From a virus, in the IMG/VR virus record IMGVR_UViG_3300020190_000049, positions 1-64,000 of that record: a DNA stretch of 64,000 nucleotides. One strand, written 5' to 3'. Shown piece after piece: positions 1 to 7,762 of this stretch. Position numbers and translations under genes: made by a program. The notes under the pieces were generated by a model. That model made no database searches. It was given only the letters and a program-made list of their open reading frames with translations, and was not told where the DNA came from. How positions within the stretch are numbered: the first letter of the stretch is position 1; each line of letters begins with the position of its first letter.

Positions 1-1
1 T

Positions 2-82
2 TGGATCTTGGGCAAACATTGCGGCTGCTATGTCATGGGCTATCATAAGTTGTGTGATTTTTCTAAAAGAGTTAAAAAATGA
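2..82 (+). CDS. Possible 3' end of a gene cut by the left edge
   Basis: An open frame enters from the left edge and stops at a TGA that overlaps the ATG of the next gene in the ATGA arrangement common in this genome. Its last residues are basic (SKRVKK). A second frame (from base 3) is also open and hydrophobic, running past base 160, so the true frame cannot be decided from so short a piece. No function can be assigned. Confidence 0.25.
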   Translation, partial: WILGKHCGCYVMGYHKLCDFSKRVKK

Positions 83-300
83 AAATAATGTTGCATTGTA
101 CAGACAAAGGCGTCAATGTAGAAGCAGACATATTGAATCACAAGAAAGATGCCTTTCTAGAAGTGGCTGTGAGTACCGTCAAAATTAGGATGTCTTATAT
201 GAAACAGACCAAAGCCTATGTAGGCAGTATGGCGGGCTTAGAGTTCGTAGTGCGCGAAAATAGTGTGCCCGCAGAGCACAGAAAGGAATGGACGAGATGA
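79..300 (+). CDS. Conserved small phage protein, function unknown
   Basis: A 73-residue soluble protein with no signal peptide, membrane segment or known motif. It reads as a compact beta-rich domain: alternating hydrophobic residues in AFLEVAVSTVKIRMSY, then GSMAGLEFVV, and an acidic/basic end. From memory similar short proteins occur in T4-like marine phages, but no role is known. The gene ends in ATGA shared with the HIT gene, so the two are probably translated together. Confidence 0.7.
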   Translation: MKIMLHCTDKGVNVEADILNHKKDAFLEVAVSTVKIRMSYMKQTKAYVGSMAGLEFVVRENSVPAEHRKEWTR

Positions 301-707
301 TAGGAATATCAAAAGTGGTACCATGGGAAGTCGACTGCATAGATGATTCAAAAGGTGCTCCCTGGACAGAACTAGTGGAAGAAGATTTTCATGTAAAAAT
401 CTTCCGTGATATCTATCCAGTAACTGAAGGGCATCTCTTGTTCGTGCCTAAATACAATACCTTTGGTGTGTTGAATGACGCTTTCTCTAGCGCCATCCGG
501 CACGGTGAACGAAAACTGCTGGAAGGTGAATGGGACGGTTTTAACATTGGAATAAACATAGGTGAAGCTGCAGGACAGACCTGCACTTGGCCTCATGTGC
601 ATTTGATACCTAGGAGAAAGGGCGATATGGCAGATCCTCGTGGTGGTGTTCGCCATGTCATACCAGAAAGAGGAAACTACAAGTTATGGCCCAAGGATAC
701 AGATTAG
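297..707 (+). CDS. HIT-family nucleotide-binding hydrolase-like protein
   Basis: A protein of 136 residues. The C-terminal half carries GQTCTWPHVHLIPRRKGD, which matches the histidine-triad active-site strand of HIT proteins, where histidines separated by hydrophobic residues bind and cleave nucleotide phosphate bonds. The first histidine of the classic triad appears to be replaced (WPHVHLIP rather than HxHxH), so catalysis may be altered. The N-terminal part (YPVTEGHLLFVPK) fits the HIT fold, where a similar segment precedes the nucleotide pocket. I chose the ATG at 297 because it overlaps the upstream stop and has AAAGGA at good spacing, whereas the in-frame ATG at 288 is too close to it. 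The substrate is unknown; HIT members include nucleoside phosphoramidases and dinucleotide hydrolases. Confidence 0.8.
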   Translation: MIGISKVVPWEVDCIDDSKGAPWTELVEEDFHVKIFRDIYPVTEGHLLFVPKYNTFGVLNDAFSSAIRHGERKLLEGEWDGFNIGINIGEAAGQTCTWPHVHLIPRRKGDMADPRGGVRHVIPERGNYKLWPKDTD

Positions 708-736
708 GCGATATACACCCATCAATGGAGAAGAAA

Positions 737-877
737 ATGACGGAAGAAAAAACACCTTGCGGCTGCGGTCGTAGCGCGACAGGATTTTGTACAGGTCTGC
801 ATGAGATGACCGAAGAAGAATATGAAGCATACCTCATGGAGCATTTTGACGAAGATCCCGACCAAATAGGAAACTGA
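737..877 (+). CDS. Very small cysteine-rich protein (CxCGR ... C ... H)
   Basis: This is 46 residues from the ATG at 737, which has GGAG six bases upstream; in-frame starts at 686 and 725 are less well placed and the former overlaps the HIT gene. The N-terminal half has CGCGRSATGFCTGLH, three cysteines and a histidine with spacing that could bind a metal. This resembles the C-x-C-x(n)-C-x(n)-H layout of CDGSH-type iron-sulfur or small zinc proteins, but that is inference only. The C-terminal half is strongly acidic. Similar small proteins occur in marine T4-like phages; the role is unknown. Confidence 0.65.
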   Translation: MTEEKTPCGCGRSATGFCTGLHEMTEEEYEAYLMEHFDEDPDQIGN

Positions 878-878
878 T

Positions 879-1079
879 ATGAGACAACAACTAATCGAAG
901 CCAGCAAACAGCACTTCCAAGCACACATCCTCAAGCATCAGATGAACATCGAAGTCTTGTTGAACAATCCCACTGCCATCCATGAGCATTCTGATATCAT
1001 GGAAGCCATCGAAAAGGAAGCGGGATACATTGCAGAGTACATGGACAAACTAGAGGTCATGGAGAAATATTTTAAATAA
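879..1079 (+). CDS. Small helical phage protein, function unknown
   Basis: A 66-residue, probably all-alpha protein rich in His, Glu and Lys, with heptad-like hydrophobic spacing that suggests a helical hairpin. AGGAAA sits upstream of the ATG. Its stop overlaps the start of the SGNH gene (TAATG). No motif points to a function, although proteins of this type are common in T4-like marine phages. Confidence 0.7.
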   Translation: MRQQLIEASKQHFQAHILKHQMNIEVLLNNPTAIHEHSDIMEAIEKEAGYIAEYMDKLEVMEKYFK

Positions 1080-1906
1080 TGCCTAGATCATTGTTTATCG
1101 GAGATAGTCATACCTGCGGTTATTGGAGCCATCCTGTAAATCTAGGACCAGGTTCGTATACCTATTGGAACAACAATAATTATGCAGAAGTCTATTCAGA
1201 AGAAAATAATAAACCAGTGGCTATATATGCTATGGCTGGAGTCAACAATAGGGTCTACACCGACTGGATGAAATCCATGTTCAACCTCTACGACGATATC
1301 GATGAAGTTTTTTTATGTATGGCCCCATTCAATCGATTTACTGTAGGGTTCGATGGTAAGTTAACCGATAATGTTGTGCCGGTAGATCATTTCACTACTA
1401 AGATTCCCTCGTCTGACGGATTTATAGATCGTTACAGCGATTTAACGATAGAAGGTGAAAATCTACAATTGTTTAATAAAGCACTTAACGATGATTACAA
1501 TAATTTTCCAGGATTAGATTTAGATCCTCAAAACGGTTTAAAAACTCCTAATCTTAGAGAGCATACATTTATGCAGATAAAATTATTTTTTGATATGAAC
1601 ACATTCATCGAAAAGAGAGATTTTTTATTGAACGTATTCGCATGGGATCGAATGTGTGACGAACGAGGAGCTAGACTATATCTATTCAACGTAACTGATC
1701 GATTACGATATCCTCAGACTTTTGATTATTATGGAAAATTAAAATCTACAGTGCTAACACGCAAGGCTGTAGAAGGATTTATGAAAGAACGTCATATCGA
1801 TCATACAAAATATTATTTAGAAGATCAAGAACACTATAACAGAGAATATCACGAACTCATCGCAACTAAGTACTTACCCTGGCTTAAAAATCAATGCACA
1901 TCTTAA
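1079..1906 (+). CDS. SGNH/GDSL hydrolase-like protein (first of a pair)
   Basis: A protein of 275 residues. The N-terminus has SLFIGDSHTCGY, the block I motif of SGNH/GDSL hydrolases with the nucleophile serine near residue 10. Near the C-terminus DQEHYNREYH can supply the Asp-x-x-His of block V. The family removes acyl or acetyl groups from lipids or sugars, with no metal. No signal peptide is seen, so it acts in the infected cell or in the particle. Starts and ends overlap the neighbours by a few bases, placing it in the same transcript. A role in removing O-acetyl groups from glycans is possible but unproven. A non-catalytic SGNH fold is the alternative, because the block III Gly-x-Asn-Asp is not obvious. 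Confidence 0.7.
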   Translation: MPRSLFIGDSHTCGYWSHPVNLGPGSYTYWNNNNYAEVYSEENNKPVAIYAMAGVNNRVYTDWMKSMFNLYDDIDEVFLCMAPFNRFTVGFDGKLTDNVVPVDHFTTKIPSSDGFIDRYSDLTIEGENLQLFNKALNDDYNNFPGLDLDPQNGLKTPNLREHTFMQIKLFFDMNTFIEKRDFLLNVFAWDRMCDERGARLYLFNVTDRLRYPQTFDYYGKLKSTVLTRKAVEGFMKERHIDHTKYYLEDQEHYNREYHELIATKYLPWLKNQCTS

Positions 1907-2484
1907 TAGCAGGAGATAGTTTCGGAGCCAATTGGCAATCTAAAAATAATAACATTGGATGGCCAAATCTTTTCGCATCTGATTTTAAAATCACTAACAT
2001 ATCTCAAGCGGGAGTGGGCGAATATAAAATCCTAAAACAGATAGAGTCTATAAACCAAAACGACTACAACATCATAATTGTTAATCACACCAGTCCAGGT
2101 AGAGTACATACAAAACAACATCCAATTCATTCATCGGGGTTGCACAAAAATTGCGATCTATTATACAATGACATTGATAGAAAATTTTCTTTTTTTAATC
2201 GATCATTGCAAACTGCTCGCAATTGGTTTTTATATCATTATGACGACGAATATCAGATCGATGTCTATAATCTATTGAGAAAAGAAATCAAAAATAAAAT
2301 ACAGATACCATATATCGCGATTTCCCATATGCCTGTTACAGCACAATATCAGATAGAAAAAAATCATTTAGATTTCAGCGAATTATGGCAGCAACACCGA
2401 GGCGATGTTAATCATTATGACAAAGAAGGAAATCGATTAGTATCTCTGGCTATAGAGAATGAAATATGCAAGATATTGAATTGA
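1894..2484 (+). CDS. SGNH/GDSL hydrolase-like protein (second of a pair)
   Basis: A protein of 196 residues. ILIAGDSFGANW at the start is the GDSx block I with a serine near residue 9. GDVNHYDKEGNRLVS near the end contains Asp-x-x-His followed by a helix, as in block V of SGNH hydrolases. The centre (NHTSPGRVHT) sits where block III would be. It overlaps the preceding SGNH gene by 13 bases and the following gene by 19. The two proteins share only the family motifs, so they look like distant relatives rather than a recent duplication. The substrate is unknown; deacylation of a cell-surface or tail glycan would fit the glycosyltransferases elsewhere in the window. Confidence 0.68.
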   Translation: MHILIAGDSFGANWQSKNNNIGWPNLFASDFKITNISQAGVGEYKILKQIESINQNDYNIIIVNHTSPGRVHTKQHPIHSSGLHKNCDLLYNDIDRKFSFFNRSLQTARNWFLYHYDDEYQIDVYNLLRKEIKNKIQIPYIAISHMPVTAQYQIEKNHLDFSELWQQHRGDVNHYDKEGNRLVSLAIENEICKILN

Positions 2485-2690
2485 ACGAAATATTAATTCA
2501 TTGGAAGGCCGGCGATACTGTCACCGGTTGGAGCGATCTCTGTGCCGACATAGTCGATCATTTTGGACTTCCGGGCGACAGATTCACCACAGAAGTCTGT
2601 ACGGATTGGATGAGTTTTAAATTTAAAGATGAAAAGGATGCATTCTTATGCAAGATAATGTTAAGCGAACATCTTGGACCCTCGCAGTAG
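2466..2690 (+). CDS. Small conserved phage protein, function unknown
   Basis: A 74-residue acidic protein starting MQDIELNEILIHW with a predicted alpha/beta character and two cysteines. It overlaps both neighbours in different frames (19 and 43 bases), which is strong compaction. Its C-terminal part (DWMSFKFKDEKDAFLCKIML) looks like a small ferredoxin-like or RAGNYA-type half-fold by eye only. No function is recognised. Confidence 0.6.
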   Translation: MQDIELNEILIHWKAGDTVTGWSDLCADIVDHFGLPGDRFTTEVCTDWMSFKFKDEKDAFLCKIMLSEHLGPSQ

Positions 2691-2830
2691 AAGAGGATCC
2701 TGAGACCGGAGATGGCATATTGACCTTCCCCGAAGACTTGTTAGAATCCGCAGGTTGGCGAGAAGGCGATGTCATAGAATGGATTGATTTGAAAGACGGC
2801 TCTTGGCAATTAAAGAAAAAGAGTGTATAA
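2648..2830 (+). CDS. Small AbrB/SpoVT-like protein
   Basis: A protein of 60 residues. The pattern of a beta strand, ILTFPEDLLESAGWREGDVIEW and a further strand resembles the swapped-hairpin AbrB/MazE fold, in which a proline-led helix and a GD turn are typical. Such domains bind DNA or act as antitoxins. No toxin gene is adjacent, so a transcriptional or structural role is more likely than a toxin-antitoxin pair. Assignment is by fold pattern only. Confidence 0.55.
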   Translation: MQDNVKRTSWTLAVEEDPETGDGILTFPEDLLESAGWREGDVIEWIDLKDGSWQLKKKSV

Positions 2831-2836
2831 TAAACT

Positions 2837-3706
2837 ATGGAAAAACTAAAAGTCTCTGAAATATTCTACAGCATACAAGGCGAAGGACGCTATATGGGCG
2901 TGCCTAGTGTGTTTCTTCGTACATTTGGCTGTAACTTCAAATGCGGTGGATTTGGCATGCCTCGAGGTGAACTCACAGACGAGCCTGATCAGGTAGCCAA
3001 AAATATCCATCTCTATAAAACATACGAAGAACTGCCTTTGGTAGAACGAGGCTGCGATAGTTACGCCACTTGGCATCCAGCCATGAAACATCTATCGCCA
3101 TTCATGGACATTGACGATGTGGCAAATCGAGTGGTAGACTCCCTGCCCTACAAAGAGTGGCGAGATGAACATTTGGTCATCACCGGAGGAGAACCTTTGC
3201 TGAAATGGCAGAACCTCTATCCAGAACTACTGAGCCACGATCGTATGCGTTCATTGAAAGAGCTGACATTCGAGACCAACGGTACCCAAGCACTCACAGA
3301 CGAGTTCAAAACTTGGCTGCACAGAGAATGGCATCACGACGGTACCATTAGCATGGGTCGAGGACATAATTCAGTCACTTTCTCAGTCAGCGCCAAACTC
3401 AGTTGCTCGGGTGAGAGCAGAGAACGTGCTATCAAACCCGAGGTAGTCTGCGAGTATGAAGAATACGGCTACGCCTATTTGAAATTTGTCATAGCCACAG
3501 AAGAGGATGCGGAAGAAGCGGAAGAAACTGTAGATATCTATCGTGCGCATGGGTTTGAAGGTCCGGTGTATCTCATGCCCGTGGGCGGTGTAGAAACCGT
3601 CTACAGCCTCAACAACAAGCGGGTAGCGGAACTTGCGATGAAACTAGGCTATCGCTACAGCGATCGTTTACAGGTCCCATTGTTCAAAAATGCTTGGGGA
3701 ACCTAA
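2837..3706 (+). CDS. queE: QueE-like 7-carboxy-7-deazaguanine synthase (radical SAM)
   Basis: A protein of 289 residues. The start (SEIFYSIQGEGRYMGVPSVF) is the QueE signature, and GGEP at residues 117-120 is the SAM-binding motif of radical SAM enzymes. QueE converts 6-carboxy-tetrahydropterin to 7-carboxy-7-deazaguanine, a step toward preQ0 used for queuosine or for phage DNA base modification. The cluster-binding cysteines are split: C32 and C36 have normal spacing, but the third, in GCDSYATW (C73), is displaced by about 34 extra residues. It aligns with WCDTKHTW of the Escherichia coli enzyme. The other genes of the pathway (folE, queD, queC) are not in this window, and neither is an obvious DNA transglycosylase. 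Confidence 0.87.
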   Translation: MEKLKVSEIFYSIQGEGRYMGVPSVFLRTFGCNFKCGGFGMPRGELTDEPDQVAKNIHLYKTYEELPLVERGCDSYATWHPAMKHLSPFMDIDDVANRVVDSLPYKEWRDEHLVITGGEPLLKWQNLYPELLSHDRMRSLKELTFETNGTQALTDEFKTWLHREWHHDGTISMGRGHNSVTFSVSAKLSCSGESRERAIKPEVVCEYEEYGYAYLKFVIATEEDAEEAEETVDIYRAHGFEGPVYLMPVGGVETVYSLNNKRVAELAMKLGYRYSDRLQVPLFKNAWGT

Positions 3707-3716
3707 AGGGAAAACA

Positions 3717-4154
3717 ATGAAAATAGTAAAGCGATTATTGGGCATTGATAAAATTGAGCAGGACCTCCGGCAGGCACAAGAATCACTAGAAGAAGCCAAA
3801 GCCAAACAGATCGAGGCAGAACGAGCGGCGAGCCTCGCACAGGAACAGGAAGAATTGGCTAAATTATCGCCCAAAGAGCGTGCTACACGCCGAAAAGAGC
3901 CATGGGTTGGCGTACTAAATACCCATATAAACCAAGACAATATACGCAACGGCTTTTTTGAACTTGACTGGAACGACCTTTTCGTGTTAAAATTAAAGCA
4001 AGAAGGTTATGGTGCGGACGGTGACAGAGACGAAGAGATCGTTGATCGCTGGTTCAGAGAACTCTGTGCCAATGTGGTAGTTGATGGTGATTACGGTGGC
4101 CCTGTGAAAACAGGTTCCTTAGACATACAGACAGTAAAGAAAAACAATCTATGA
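3717..4154 (+). CDS. Conserved phage protein with coiled-coil N-terminus
   Basis: A protein of 145 residues from the ATG at 3717, which follows an AAGGG ribosome-binding site; an upstream in-frame ATG at 3690 lies inside queE and is unlikely. Residues 10-55 are a charged coiled coil rich in Ala, Glu, Gln and Lys. Residues 62-130 are a globular domain with EPWVGVLNTHINQDNIRNG, FFELDWNDLFV and DEEIVDRWFRELC. This domain is familiar from T4-like marine phages, but no activity is known. It overlaps the RNase H gene by four bases. Confidence 0.72.
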   Translation: MKIVKRLLGIDKIEQDLRQAQESLEEAKAKQIEAERAASLAQEQEELAKLSPKERATRRKEPWVGVLNTHINQDNIRNGFFELDWNDLFVLKLKQEGYGADGDRDEEIVDRWFRELCANVVVDGDYGGPVKTGSLDIQTVKKNNL

Positions 4155-5137
4155 CATACATACTAGTTGATACTGCCAACACATTCTTCCGTGCAAGGCA
4201 TGTCATTAACGGTGATGCTGATATCAAACTCGGCATGGCATTCCATATAACTCTAAACTCTATACGCAAGGCATGGCAACAATTTAATGGTAGCCATGTT
4301 ATCTTCTGTTTAGAGGGCAGATCTTGGCGCAAAGATTTTTACGAACCATATAAGCGTAATCGTTCTGACGCTCGTGCCGCACACAACGAACGTGAGCAAG
4401 AGGAAGAACGTGTGTTTTGGGAAGCCTTTGATACGTTCAAAGATTTTGTTCGAGACAAGACCAACTGTACCGTCTTACAGAATCCGGAACTGGAGGCAGA
4501 CGACTTGATCGCAGGTTGGATCCGGAGCCATCCCAACGACGATCATGTGGTCATCAGCACTGACACAGACTTCGTGCAGTTGATCGCCCCTAATGTACGA
4601 CAGTATAACGGTGTCATGGAGCAGACCATCACGCACGAAGGTATCTTTGATGACAAAGGCAGGCCCGTCGTTGACAAAAAGACCAAAGAAGCCAAGCCAG
4701 CGCCCGATCCAGAGTGGCTGTTGTTTGAGAAATGTATGCGAGGCGACACTTCAGACAACGTATTCTCTGCCTATCCGGGTGTTAGGACCAAAGGTACATC
4801 TAAGAAGGTAGGGCTCATGGAAGCTTTTGAAGATCGAAAAGCAAAAGGTTTTTCGTGGAACAATCTCATGCTACAGCGTTGGACCGATCATGAAGGCAAG
4901 GAACATCGTGTGCTGGAAGACTATGAGCGCAATCGCCGATTGATTGATCTCTCATATCAACCAGAACGCATCAAAGAAATCATCGCCGCCACCATCGCCG
5001 AGGCCACTGGTGCTGACAAAAACGTCAGCCAGGTTGGCATACGTTTAATGAAATTCTGTCATTTGTATGATTTGAAGAAGATCGCCGAACAGGCACAGAG
5101 TTATGCCGAACCACTTAACGCGAGGTACACACTATGA
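4151..5137 (+). CDS. rnh: T4-type RNase H / 5'-3' exonuclease
   Basis: A protein of 328 residues, close to T4 RNase H (305). It belongs to the FEN-1/PIN-like 5' nuclease family that removes RNA primers and some adjacent DNA from lagging-strand fragments. The metal-binding acidic residues are visible: D7 in YILVDTANTFFRARH, the pair in ELEADDLIAGW, and the DTD of VISTDTDFVQL. RGDTSDNV is the second acidic cluster and marks the helix-hairpin-helix region that follows. The ATG overlaps the previous stop and the last codons overlap the next start (ATGA). Confidence 0.9.
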   Translation: MTYILVDTANTFFRARHVINGDADIKLGMAFHITLNSIRKAWQQFNGSHVIFCLEGRSWRKDFYEPYKRNRSDARAAHNEREQEEERVFWEAFDTFKDFVRDKTNCTVLQNPELEADDLIAGWIRSHPNDDHVVISTDTDFVQLIAPNVRQYNGVMEQTITHEGIFDDKGRPVVDKKTKEAKPAPDPEWLLFEKCMRGDTSDNVFSAYPGVRTKGTSKKVGLMEAFEDRKAKGFSWNNLMLQRWTDHEGKEHRVLEDYERNRRLIDLSYQPERIKEIIAATIAEATGADKNVSQVGIRLMKFCHLYDLKKIAEQAQSYAEPLNARYTL

Positions 5138-5610
5138 CAGAATTATATGCTAAACCAATCATCGACGATAAATTTTGGATCGTAGAAGAAGACGGTGAAA
5201 AGATTGCTACTTTACGAAAGAATGAAGACAATCGATTTGTGATGAGCAATAAGTCAGGCATTAAAATCTATTATGATAAAGAAAGCCTTACTCGCCAATT
5301 CGGAAAAAATTTCTTCGTGGTTAAAATTATAAAAGAAAAAGACAACGCCGAACCAAACGAAGTACATGGTTATGCTACATCGGCCGAACCTCATAATCCG
5401 TTGTACGATGTTAAAAGAAAACTTCCGCTATTTACAAAAAGCAGTGATTCAAAGAGTTTATATTGTGCTGGATATTACGTGATTAAATTTGATAAAGGTT
5501 GGGTTAAATCATTCTGTCCTAAATTAATCACTCTCCAACGATATCCGTATAAAGGTCCGTTTAAAACAGATATAGAAATGAAACAGGTTTTATCAAATGT
5601 CTCAAAATAA
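5134..5610 (+). CDS. Conserved phage protein, function unknown
   Basis: A 158-residue basic alpha/beta protein, no signal or membrane segment. The C-terminal half (AEPHNPLYDVKRKLPLF, then YCAGYYVIKFDKGWVKSFCPKL, then LQRYPYKGPF) is a pattern familiar from T4-like marine phages, where it lies near replication genes. It overlaps RNase H by four bases and the next gene by 14. No catalytic motif is seen. Confidence 0.7.
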   Translation: MTELYAKPIIDDKFWIVEEDGEKIATLRKNEDNRFVMSNKSGIKIYYDKESLTRQFGKNFFVVKIIKEKDNAEPNEVHGYATSAEPHNPLYDVKRKLPLFTKSSDSKSLYCAGYYVIKFDKGWVKSFCPKLITLQRYPYKGPFKTDIEMKQVLSNVSK

Positions 5611-5845
5611 TTTACCAAACACATTACCTACTATAGAAAAATTAATATCTAGGATTGCAGTAGCGGAACGCAGTCAACAGAAAGAGATACGAATCACTAT
5701 ACAAGAAGCCAGAGAATTAACTTCGGAATTAGCGATACTTACTAACAGATTAGGCAAAACAGTACAGGATATCCATCAGATATTGTCGGAAATACGAGAA
5801 TCAACTACAAAAATTGATGTTAAATTCGACGGGGGCTCTTTCTAG
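5597..5845 (+). CDS. Small coiled-coil protein, function unknown
   Basis: An 82-residue, almost wholly helical protein with heptad spacing of Ile and Leu from about residue 10 to 72 and a short C-terminal tail. Oligomerisation is likely. It ends just upstream of a late-promoter-like motif, so it probably closes the first transcription unit. No function is recognised. Confidence 0.6.
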   Translation: MSQNNLPNTLPTIEKLISRIAVAERSQQKEIRITIQEARELTSELAILTNRLGKTVQDIHQILSEIRESTTKIDVKFDGGSF

Positions 5846-5850
5846 ATCTG

Positions 5851-5858
5851 ATAAATAT
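5851..5858 (+). promoter_or_regulatory. T4-like late promoter candidate
   Basis: ATAAATAT lies 31 bases before the ATG at 5889 in the only sizeable gap of this gene group. It fits the T4 late promoter core (TATAAATA), read by the gp55 type of sigma factor encoded at 49008. No -35 element is expected. It would drive the 5889-8060 group. Confidence 0.55.
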
Positions 5859-5888
5859 ATACGTGGTTAATTAGGATACGTATATTAG

Positions 5889-6173
5889 ATGAGCAGACCA
5901 AAACCAAAAGTAATTCTCGAATACGCTAACAAAGAGAACTACAAAGTAGAACAAATTCTAGAAAGCGAAGCCATTTGGGCAGTTTTTTACAAAGGCAAGC
6001 CTTTCAATTTAAAAAGCGGCAGTCTGTTGGCCAGTTATCCAGGACCTAAATATAAAAAGGTCAGTTTTTCAAATCCCGGTCATGCTTATAATCTAGCAAA
6101 AAAATTAAACAAATTATTCAAGACAAATGATTTCAGTGTCTGTAAACTAACGGTCGGTGAAGAAATCAAATAA
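5889..6173 (+). CDS. Small basic phage protein, function unknown
   Basis: A 94-residue basic protein beginning MSRPKPKVILEYANKEN. The middle (IWAVFYKGKPFNLKSG) and the end (GHAYNLAKKLNKLF) suggest a small alpha/beta fold. The first gene after a late-promoter-like sequence, it is followed directly by the next gene with no gap. No motif is recognised. Confidence 0.62.
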   Translation: MSRPKPKVILEYANKENYKVEQILESEAIWAVFYKGKPFNLKSGSLLASYPGPKYKKVSFSNPGHAYNLAKKLNKLFKTNDFSVCKLTVGEEIK

Positions 6174-6176
6174 GTG

Positions 6177-6575
6177 ATGGATCCAAAAGATAGGTACACT
6201 GGAATTTTTTTGAAGGCCGCTGGTCAGCCTTGCGACGACCGGACTATAAAAGATCATCGAGGAAGATGGTGGTTTAGCACACGTGGAAAAAAGGAAGGTG
6301 GCCTGCGCATTACCGATCGCTGTTTGGAATTTATCGAAACCGAATCAGAAATAAAAACATATAAAATAGAATTACCTAAAGATCTAATCATAGGTCCTCA
6401 GGTTTTAATTTGGTTAGATCAATTTCTAGAAACTCCATGGCATTTAGAAAAACGTTACATAAAAGTATTATCGGAAAAATCAGCGTTTGAATTATATCTT
6501 TTTTCTGGAGACGTTAAAAAAATGGGATCTTCAAAAGCCATGTCCAAAAGATTAATCCAAGAATCATCCTCATAA
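6177..6575 (+). CDS. Phage protein of unknown function
   Basis: A protein of 132 residues from the ATG at 6177; a GTG one codon earlier is an alternative. It contains HRGRWWFSTRGKKEGG and a possible beta-rich core, then a long helix near LIWLDQFLETPWHLEKRYIK. It follows its upstream neighbour by three bases. A gap of 26 bases with no clear regulatory signal separates it from the next gene. No family is recognised. Confidence 0.6.
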   Translation: MDPKDRYTGIFLKAAGQPCDDRTIKDHRGRWWFSTRGKKEGGLRITDRCLEFIETESEIKTYKIELPKDLIIGPQVLIWLDQFLETPWHLEKRYIKVLSEKSAFELYLFSGDVKKMGSSKAMSKRLIQESSS

Positions 6576-6601
6576 AAAATATTTGTGTTAAATAATTCGC
6601 T

Positions 6602-6877
6602 ATGTTTGATCTCAATGCCTTAGATATATTAAACTGCAGAAAAATGGCGACAGAAGTTTCTCATTTTTCTAAAGTTAATATAGGAAAACCAGATTGGGGA
6701 GATGACCTGATCGAAGATTGGATTATCTCCAATCTCAAAGGTCGTTATTATCTGTTAGATCGTCCTTATGTAACTGAGGATGGCAAACTTAAAACATCCA
6801 GATTTGCGGGTTTTGAAGATCAAAAAGAGATAACTTATTTTATACTAGCCTGTCCACATTTAAGGAGAAATCAATGA
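6602..6877 (+). CDS. Phage protein of unknown function
   Basis: A 91-residue protein. The start (FDLNALDILNCRKMATEVSHF) is helical and the rest beta-rich (LKGRYYLLDRPYV). No good ribosome-binding site is seen before its ATG. The last codons hold AAGGAG for the next gene, which starts inside the stop (ATGA). No motif is recognised. Confidence 0.6.
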   Translation: MFDLNALDILNCRKMATEVSHFSKVNIGKPDWGDDLIEDWIISNLKGRYYLLDRPYVTEDGKLKTSRFAGFEDQKEITYFILACPHLRRNQ

Positions 6878-7107
6878 CTGAAGACGTACAAAATCAAGAA
6901 GTTCCTGCTACTGGTCAAACCGATGCCGCGGCGACTCAAGCCCCTGCAGGTCCTGATCTAAATATCACCGACTTATCTGCTTTAAGAAATATTGTCGAGA
7001 TCGCATCGCAACGAGGCGCTTTCAAAGCCGCTGAACTAGAAGTAGTAGGGAAAACATACAACAAACTATCTGCTTTTTTAGAAGCAGTAGGCAAAAAGGA
7101 ACAATAA
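6874..7107 (+). CDS. Small conserved phage protein with Ala/Pro-rich N-terminus
   Basis: A protein of 77 residues. The first 30 are a disordered Ala/Gln/Pro/Thr stretch. The rest is a helical domain with LSALRNIVEIASQRGAFKA and TYNKLSAFLEAV. This domain is familiar in T4-like marine phages, usually beside the next two genes, and has no known activity. A strong AAGGAG precedes the ATG. Confidence 0.72.
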   Translation: MTEDVQNQEVPATGQTDAAATQAPAGPDLNITDLSALRNIVEIASQRGAFKAAELEVVGKTYNKLSAFLEAVGKKEQ

Positions 7108-7108
7108 T

Positions 7109-7762
7109 ATGAAAGCACTAAAACATATCGGAAGAGCTATCAAGTCGGGAGCGAAAGTTTTGGTGGCATTTAGAACGCTTCCCGGCGAATCTAACTATGC
7201 TCTGGTGATACCTGTAGCACAGTTATCTGATTCATATCATGACTCTATCATGAAAGTAGTGGAAAGCGATCAAGCACAGGAATCATTCGAATTCGGAGAG
7301 ATACTGTTTACTCGTACGTTTTCGGATGGCAGACCTATGCTACAAGCCCTTCGAGCAGACGGCTTATTAGAAAGGGTAACTACTGATTCGATATTAATGA
7401 CTCCTACTCCCAACGATACTATTCCTTTACACTCTCTCAATCTATTGATCGCTGAACAAAAAAATTGCGCCGTAGACGACCTTTGCAGTTTTGTATCAGG
7501 TGCACCTAAAAAAACCGATGCGACTATAGAAGACGTCGCTACCGTAGAAGACTTGGGCAGAGATGTAGGTGAACCGAAACCTGCTTCTACTAAGATACAG
7601 GCCAAGGCAAACGAAACTTTAACTGACAAAGATATCGCTAAAGGTTTACGTAGCCAGGCAGATGCTCTTTACAAAGAAGCAGCACGTTTACGAAAAGAAG
7701 CAGAAGAACTCGATCCCACTGTAAAGAAATCTTCAAAGGTCAAAGAAACAGCAGATGCCTAA
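7109..7762 (+). CDS. Conserved phage protein, function unknown
   Basis: A protein of 217 residues. Residues 1-130 form an alpha/beta domain (VLVAFRTLPGESNYALVIPV, then FEFGEILFTRTFSDGRPMLQAL). Residues 170-217 are a charged coiled coil (ADALYKEAARLRKEAEELD). AAGGA precedes the ATG and the 3' end overlaps the next gene by eight bases. The trio 6874-8060 keeps the order seen in related phages; its role is not established. Confidence 0.7.
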   Translation: MKALKHIGRAIKSGAKVLVAFRTLPGESNYALVIPVAQLSDSYHDSIMKVVESDQAQESFEFGEILFTRTFSDGRPMLQALRADGLLERVTTDSILMTPTPNDTIPLHSLNLLIAEQKNCAVDDLCSFVSGAPKKTDATIEDVATVEDLGRDVGEPKPASTKIQAKANETLTDKDIAKGLRSQADALYKEAARLRKEAEELDPTVKKSSKVKETADA

